The position numbers and the translations under genes are program-made. A model generated the notes under the pieces. It was not told the origin of the DNA and did not search any database. It saw nothing but the letters and a program-made list of their open reading frames with translations. Source: Pseudoalteromonas apostichopi (GTDB lineage Bacteria > Pseudomonadota > Gammaproteobacteria > Enterobacterales > Alteromonadaceae). From it: a stretch of 64,000 nucleotides of DNA. Of the stretch, positions 60,297 to 64,000 are shown one piece after another. The stretch covers positions 2,170,001-2,234,000 of the forward strand of contig NZ_AP028065.1 of the NCBI RefSeq assembly GCF_030297135.1, written 5' to 3'. How positions within the stretch are numbered: the stretch's first letter is position 1; every line of letters starts with the position of its first letter.

Positions 60297-61301
60297 ATGA
60301 GTAAACCAGTAGTGTTAAGTGGCATTCAGCCAACCGGTGGTATGACAATAGGCAACTATGTTGGCGCTATTAACCAGTGGCTTAAGCTACAGGAAGACCA
60401 CGAAAGTTTCTTTATGTTAGTAGATTTGCACGCCATTACGGTTCGCCAAGATCCAGAGCAACTACGCTCGCGCGTACTTGACGGTATTGCGCTATATGCT
60501 GCATGCGGTATCGACCCAGAGAAAGCTGCGTTATTCGTACAGTCTCAAGTGCCAGAACATGCACAGCTAAGCTGGGTATTAAACTGTTATGCTCAAATGG
60601 GTGAGCTTAATCGTATGACGCAGTTTAAAGATAAATCATCTAAGCATGCTAATAACGTAAACGTGGGATTATTCTCTTACCCTGTACTGCAAGCTGCTGA
60701 TATTTTGTTATACCAAGCAGATCAAGTACCAGTAGGTGAAGATCAAAAGCAACACCTTGAGTTAACTCGTGATATCGCAACACGTTTTAACAACCTATAC
60801 GGTGATGTGTTCAAACTGCCTGAGCCGTACATTCCTGAGTTTGGCGCACGTGTAATGAGCTTACAAGATCCGCTTAAGAAAATGTCTAAGTCTGATGAAA
60901 ATCCAAACGGTTACATTATGTTATTAGATGAGCCGAAGAAGATTGAAAAGAAACTGAAAAAAGCAGTAACCGATTCAGACGAACAAGCACGTATCTACTT
61001 TGATCGTGAAGAAAAGCCAGGTGTATCTAACTTACTAACTTTATTATCTGTGGCTACTAAGCGCTCAATTGAAGACTTAGTACCTGAGTACGAAGATAAA
61101 ATGTATGGTCACCTGAAAAAAGACACAGCAGCAGCTGTTGTTAGTATGATTGAGCCGATCCAGACACGTTTTAAAGAAATTCGCGAAGATCAGTCACTGC
61201 TTGATAGTATTATGAAATCAGGTGCTGAAAAGGCGAGTATTCGCGCTGAAAAAACATTAAAAGCAGTATATGACGCTGTTGGTTTTATCCCGCGTCCGTA
61301 A
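60297..61301 (+). CDS. trpS: Tryptophan-tRNA ligase
   Basis: This 334-residue class I aminoacyl-tRNA synthetase has the HIGH-like TIGNYVGA (residues 17-24) and KKMSKSDEN (KMSKS) motifs. It charges tRNA-Trp. AAGGAAC precedes the ATG. Confidence 0.98.
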   Translation: MSKPVVLSGIQPTGGMTIGNYVGAINQWLKLQEDHESFFMLVDLHAITVRQDPEQLRSRVLDGIALYAACGIDPEKAALFVQSQVPEHAQLSWVLNCYAQMGELNRMTQFKDKSSKHANNVNVGLFSYPVLQAADILLYQADQVPVGEDQKQHLELTRDIATRFNNLYGDVFKLPEPYIPEFGARVMSLQDPLKKMSKSDENPNGYIMLLDEPKKIEKKLKKAVTDSDEQARIYFDREEKPGVSNLLTLLSVATKRSIEDLVPEYEDKMYGHLKKDTAAAVVSMIEPIQTRFKEIREDQSLLDSIMKSGAEKASIRAEKTLKAVYDAVGFIPRP

Positions 61302-61322
61302 GCTATTACTTAAGTCACATAT

Positions 61323-61352
61323 AAAAATACCGCTTTTAAGCGGTATTTTTTA
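61323..61352. terminator. Bidirectional terminator after trpS
   Basis: AAAAATACCGC-TTTTAA-GCGGTATTTTT with A and T runs on both sides. It ends trpS on one strand and the TraB/GumN-microprotein transcript on the other; the microprotein stop at 61353 touches it. Confidence 0.9.
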
Positions 61353-61424
61353 TTAAAAGCTAAGCACAATTAAAACAGTAAACAAACAGATAAGTGCTGC
61401 GGCGGTTTTGTCGGTTTTTTCCAT
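61353..61424 (-). CDS. 23-residue membrane microprotein downstream of the TraB/GumN gene
   Basis: The ATG at 61424 lies 4 nt after the TraB/GumN stop, and AGGAAT at that gene's end is placed as its ribosome site. The product starts MEKTDKTAAAL and continues as a single hydrophobic helix (ICLFTVLIVLSF) to the stop at the terminator edge. Polar start, membrane helix, ribosome site and terminator together support a real gene. Function unknown. Confidence 0.6.
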   Translation of the reverse strand: MEKTDKTAAALICLFTVLIVLSF

Positions 61425-61428
61425 TTTC

Positions 61429-62322
61429 TTATTCCTCATCTGTATTCAACTGCTTAATTTCATAACCTTTATTTTTTAACAAGGCTAATAGGCTATCTTC
61501 TCCGGCCAAGTGAGCTACGCCAACGACTACCAGCTCTTTTTGCTGATCAGTTAAATAATGCTCAATATGATTAAGCCAATTCAAATTGCGTTGCTTTATG
61601 AGTATTTGATAAGTGTGGGGATCATGTTCTTTCAATGGCATGATGATAAGCTCATTCATTGCCCGCATATTGCCGTTTCGCCATGCAGCGAGCATGGCAA
61701 TATAATCATGCTGATAGCGAGAAATTTGCGTTAACTGTGATTCAATTAAGGCATTTTCGTTTTGGCTGCCTAATTCCTTAAATAGATGTAATTGATAAGC
61801 TAAGCTTTCAAGGTAGGCTAATTTTTTGCTATCTTTTTTAGCTAATTTAGTAAGGTAGCTATCGACACCTTCACCCAAAAGCGATTGCTTTTTCAGCTCC
61901 AACGACATCATCAACAAACCCACCATAAACGGGCGAAAGCTATCGAATTCGCTGAGTTGCATGTCATATCGGTTTAGTTGCTCTTCTAATCGTTGCTTCA
62001 CGTGTGCTGTCAGCTTGCCACTTAAGGTTTCACCCGCTGGGTAGCTGAGAGCTTTGAGCATTGTCAGTTGTGCCGAGCTATTGCTTGGTGCTGGCATATT
62101 AGCTTCAAGTACTAAGGTATCTGCCAGATGATAAGCCTGATTAAACTCTGCAGGTAATGGTATCTCTTTCGGAGGCAAAACGTGAATTGAGCCAGCAATG
62201 TAAATATATTTATCACCTTTACTTACCAGCCAAACAGCACTTTTAGCAATACTAAAATCACATATTAATAAGCCTGATACTGCAATCGATGAGATGAGTA
62301 AGTGTCGAGTCAGTGTTTTCAT
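61429..62322 (-). CDS. TraB/GumN family protein
   Basis: This 297-residue protein has an N-terminal hydrophobic signal (about 8-26). YIYIAGSIHVLP near the start and VVVGVAHLAGEDSLLALLKNKGY near the end are the two TraB/GumN (PF01963) signatures, a fold related to Tiki-type metalloproteases. Likely periplasmic; substrate unknown. It is followed by a tiny membrane ORF. Confidence 0.88.
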   Translation of the reverse strand: MKTLTRHLLISSIAVSGLLICDFSIAKSAVWLVSKGDKYIYIAGSIHVLPPKEIPLPAEFNQAYHLADTLVLEANMPAPSNSSAQLTMLKALSYPAGETLSGKLTAHVKQRLEEQLNRYDMQLSEFDSFRPFMVGLLMMSLELKKQSLLGEGVDSYLTKLAKKDSKKLAYLESLAYQLHLFKELGSQNENALIESQLTQISRYQHDYIAMLAAWRNGNMRAMNELIIMPLKEHDPHTYQILIKQRNLNWLNHIEHYLTDQQKELVVVGVAHLAGEDSLLALLKNKGYEIKQLNTDEE

Positions 62323-62377
62323 TACTTAAGCCTGTTAATTAGATGAAGCTTGCCCAGTATATTGGACAAGCTAGATA

Positions 62378-62569
62378 TTACTTATTGAGCTGTTGCTCAA
62401 TTTGGTGATCAATTTTATTGTTCATTTGTTCAATAGAAGCCTCGATAGAGGTCTCTAATTGCTGATTTAGCTTTTGGGCATTTTGACTATTTAATAAGGT
62501 GTTTGGTGATGTAAAAACAATTACCGTTACTGTTAGAAGTGACATCATTTTTAAAACTGAGCTGGTCAT
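62378..62569 (-). CDS. Small secreted or membrane protein (unknown)
   Basis: This 63-residue protein has a hydrophobic N-terminal segment (about 5-22) followed by a Gln/Asn-rich helical tail with coiled-coil spacing (LNQQLETSIEASIEQMNNKI). It is upstream of the TraB/GumN gene on the same strand (55-nt gap) and may be co-transcribed. GGAAT lies upstream of its ATG. Not recognised. Confidence 0.55.
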   Translation of the reverse strand: MTSSVLKMMSLLTVTVIVFTSPNTLLNSQNAQKLNQQLETSIEASIEQMNNKIDHQIEQQLNK

Positions 62570-62847
62570 AATTTAATTCCTTTAATTGGTTGGTTAGTTT
62601 TATCAGCGAAGCAAAATTGGTTGGTAGCCCGTTGATGGAAACTACAATAGCGAGGAAAATAGTGAGAGTCGCTTATCTACATCTAAGCGATTTATTTATA
62701 AGGTTCTAAAAAGTTAATCTTTTTAATTTCAATGTTTTATGTCTGATCCTTACGGGGTTAAATAAGGTTTTATTGTCTATTATTTTTGAGTCTGTGCATT
62801 TTGATGCTAGTGTAGGTGTATTAAAATAGGAACTAGTAGGTTTTGGT

Positions 62848-63093
62848 ATGGGCTTTAAAGTAAAACATTATGCGGCTAAAACTGTGGCTGCGAATAGCTC
62901 ATTAGAATGGGAGCTAATTTTAACTGAACTTATTATTGTTAGCCTTTGCGCAGCCTTCGCAAAGGTCGGCTATGACGCAAGCATGCTGCTTATTTTTATA
63001 CCCAATTTAGTAATCGCCTTAGTTTGCTTTGGCTTTATTGGGCTTTCGGTATTTCATTTCATCAGAGAAAAACGCAGTAAGCCAAGCGAGTAG
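62848..63093 (+). CDS. Small two-helix membrane protein (unknown)
   Basis: This 81-residue protein has two membrane helices (about 25-41 and 46-70) and a basic C terminus (REKRSKPSE). The start has AGTAGG a short way upstream. The 278 nt before it hold no other feature I can support. No family recognised. Confidence 0.6.
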   Translation: MGFKVKHYAAKTVAANSSLEWELILTELIIVSLCAAFAKVGYDASMLLIFIPNLVIALVCFGFIGLSVFHFIREKRSKPSE

Positions 63094-63107
63094 TATTGAT
63101 TGCTGCG

Positions 63108-63995
63108 TTACTTTGCTACTGGAGTGACACCAGGTGAGTCACACGCAATGACTTCAAATCGATAGCCGTATTCGGCATTGTGATCCGGGGTTACTTGCAC
63201 AATTTCATAATCATTCAGCTCAACAGTTTTACTGTTCTGTGATTTTAAACAGCGAGAATAGCTATCAGCCTCAAAGCTATAAGCAAACATAGCAATTAAG
63301 CGTTTACTCCTTTCAAAGTAACCCTTAGTGTCTAAAAACTGACGTAGATTTTGCGCAGTTTCGCTATCACCTTCAATATCTACATCTCGCCTTAGAATCG
63401 GCACAGAATTGCTGCTGTCTGGTAATTGCTGCTCTATTTTTTCACTGAGTTCTTCAACTGCTTTTTGCTGATCAGTGGGTGTCTCCTCTGCAATAGCTTT
63501 ACTATCTGCAAAACTGCTGACAACATCGTCTACCACTTCTTCAACTGGCTTGTCGTCAATAAACGAAATTAGATTAATAAATACGACTGACGCTAATATA
63601 AAACGCAATATAGCGGTTAACAGCGGTGAGTAACTTTGGCTAATAAACTTAATTCGCTCAGAACCAAACGGTTTTATCAACAAAAGAATAAAAATATAAA
63701 AAGGTAAAAAAAGTTGAAATAACAACAATGTAACTAAGCTAATGCCCATAGCCCAAGGGGGTAAATATAAGAGGGTGGCAAAGTTATGTGTGTAGTTAAA
63801 ATGACTGGCAGAAACATGTGTTACATCATTTACAATACCGCTCGCACTGGCTAACACAAAATTAGCGACACTGGCGTAGAATATTAAAATCAGTGCTTTA
63901 CCAGCAAGCGAATGCCAAAGCTGATTAAACTTGGGCCAAAATTCAATAACTAACGCAACAATTGTGATAGAGGCACTTAGCCAGCCCGATTGCAC
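63108..63995 (-). CDS. Multi-helix membrane protein with soluble C-terminal domain (perhaps cut by edge)
   Basis: The frame starts at a GTG at 63995 but is open to the window edge, so the true start may lie outside. Residues 1-145 contain four or five hydrophobic segments, then an acidic linker (DDVVSSFADSKAIAEETP) and a soluble domain of about 90 residues with two cysteines (SRCLKS, IACDS). Family not recognised. It is convergent with the small membrane protein gene. Confidence 0.6.
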   Translation of the reverse strand: MQSGWLSASITIVALVIEFWPKFNQLWHSLAGKALILIFYASVANFVLASASGIVNDVTHVSASHFNYTHNFATLLYLPPWAMGISLVTLLLFQLFLPFYIFILLLIKPFGSERIKFISQSYSPLLTAILRFILASVVFINLISFIDDKPVEEVVDDVVSSFADSKAIAEETPTDQQKAVEELSEKIEQQLPDSSNSVPILRRDVDIEGDSETAQNLRQFLDTKGYFERSKRLIAMFAYSFEADSYSRCLKSQNSKTVELNDYEIVQVTPDHNAEYGYRFEVIACDSPGVTPVAK

Positions 63996-64000
63996 AACAA

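Noticed and set aside
1..64000. CRISPR arrays, tRNA or rRNA genes, prophage, toxin-antitoxin or known defence systems
   Set aside because: No spaced direct repeats, cloverleaf sequences, phage structural genes or recognised defence proteins were seen in any part of the window; dam here is the housekeeping methylase, without a restriction partner.

Overview
The window is a contiguous piece of chromosome from a marine gammaproteobacterium, most probably Pseudoalteromonas or a close Alteromonadales relative. The evidence is the AT-rich base composition, protein sequences that track E. coli and Vibrio homologues throughout, the classical rpoN/lpt/mla and pil/aro/dam neighbourhoods, and short palindromic repeats (ATACCAAT...ATTGGTAT and TATACCCAA...TTGGGTATA) that I associate with this group. 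Almost all of it is core genome. No prophage, insertion-sequence transposase, CRISPR array, rRNA or tRNA was seen.

Layout. 1-9.0 kb, minus strand: yrbG-kdsD-kdsC-lptC-lptA-lptB, then rpoN-hpf-ptsN-rapZ-ptsO and the 5' part of mgtE (cut by the window edge). This covers LPS inner-core sugar synthesis, LPS transport, sigma-54 and the nitrogen PTS. 9.2-13.9 kb, plus strand: the divergent mlaFEDCB-ibaG-murA operon (phospholipid retrograde transport, then peptidoglycan precursor synthesis). 14.1-17.2 kb, minus: degS, degQ and zapG (yhcB). 17.4-19.7 kb, plus: zapE, rplM-rpsI. 19.8-22.1 kb: an accessory stress-type patch with a LiaF-like gene divergent from a BON-domain gene, followed by a Pmp3/YqaE gene and two tandem microprotein ORFs, with a good sigma-54 promoter candidate in front. 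22.0-34.8 kb: two chemoreceptors around the hutC/hutI and rraA/hutG histidine-degradation genes, a degenerate GGDEF/EAL protein, and a PAP2 phosphatase/glycosyltransferase pair. 34.8-39.9 kb, minus: DUF971 gene, hslU, hslV, an FtsN-like SPOR protein, priA. 40.1-46.4 kb: rpmE, malic enzyme, metJ divergent from metB-metL. 46.5-49.0 kb, minus: PBP1A. 49.1-61.3 kb, plus: pilMNOPQ, aroK-aroB, a damX-like gene, dam, rpe-gph-trpS, interrupted by two small minus-strand genes. 61.3-64 kb: a TraB/GumN protein with a 23-residue downstream microprotein, two other small proteins and a membrane protein reaching the right edge.

How it fits together. Much of the window concerns the cell envelope: Lpt and Mla move LPS and phospholipid, MurA and PBP1A bracket peptidoglycan synthesis, DegS/DegQ handle envelope protein quality, and FtsN-like and DamX-like SPOR proteins act at division. 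The most unusual part is 20.7-22.06 kb. There a GG-N10-GC promoter with an IHF-like site precedes BON, Pmp3 and two paralogous microprotein ORFs. The last of these carries a near-perfect intrinsic terminator inside its reading frame, before the stop codon. That predicts a non-stop mRNA, an arrangement known from arfA, although the protein is not recognisably ArfA.
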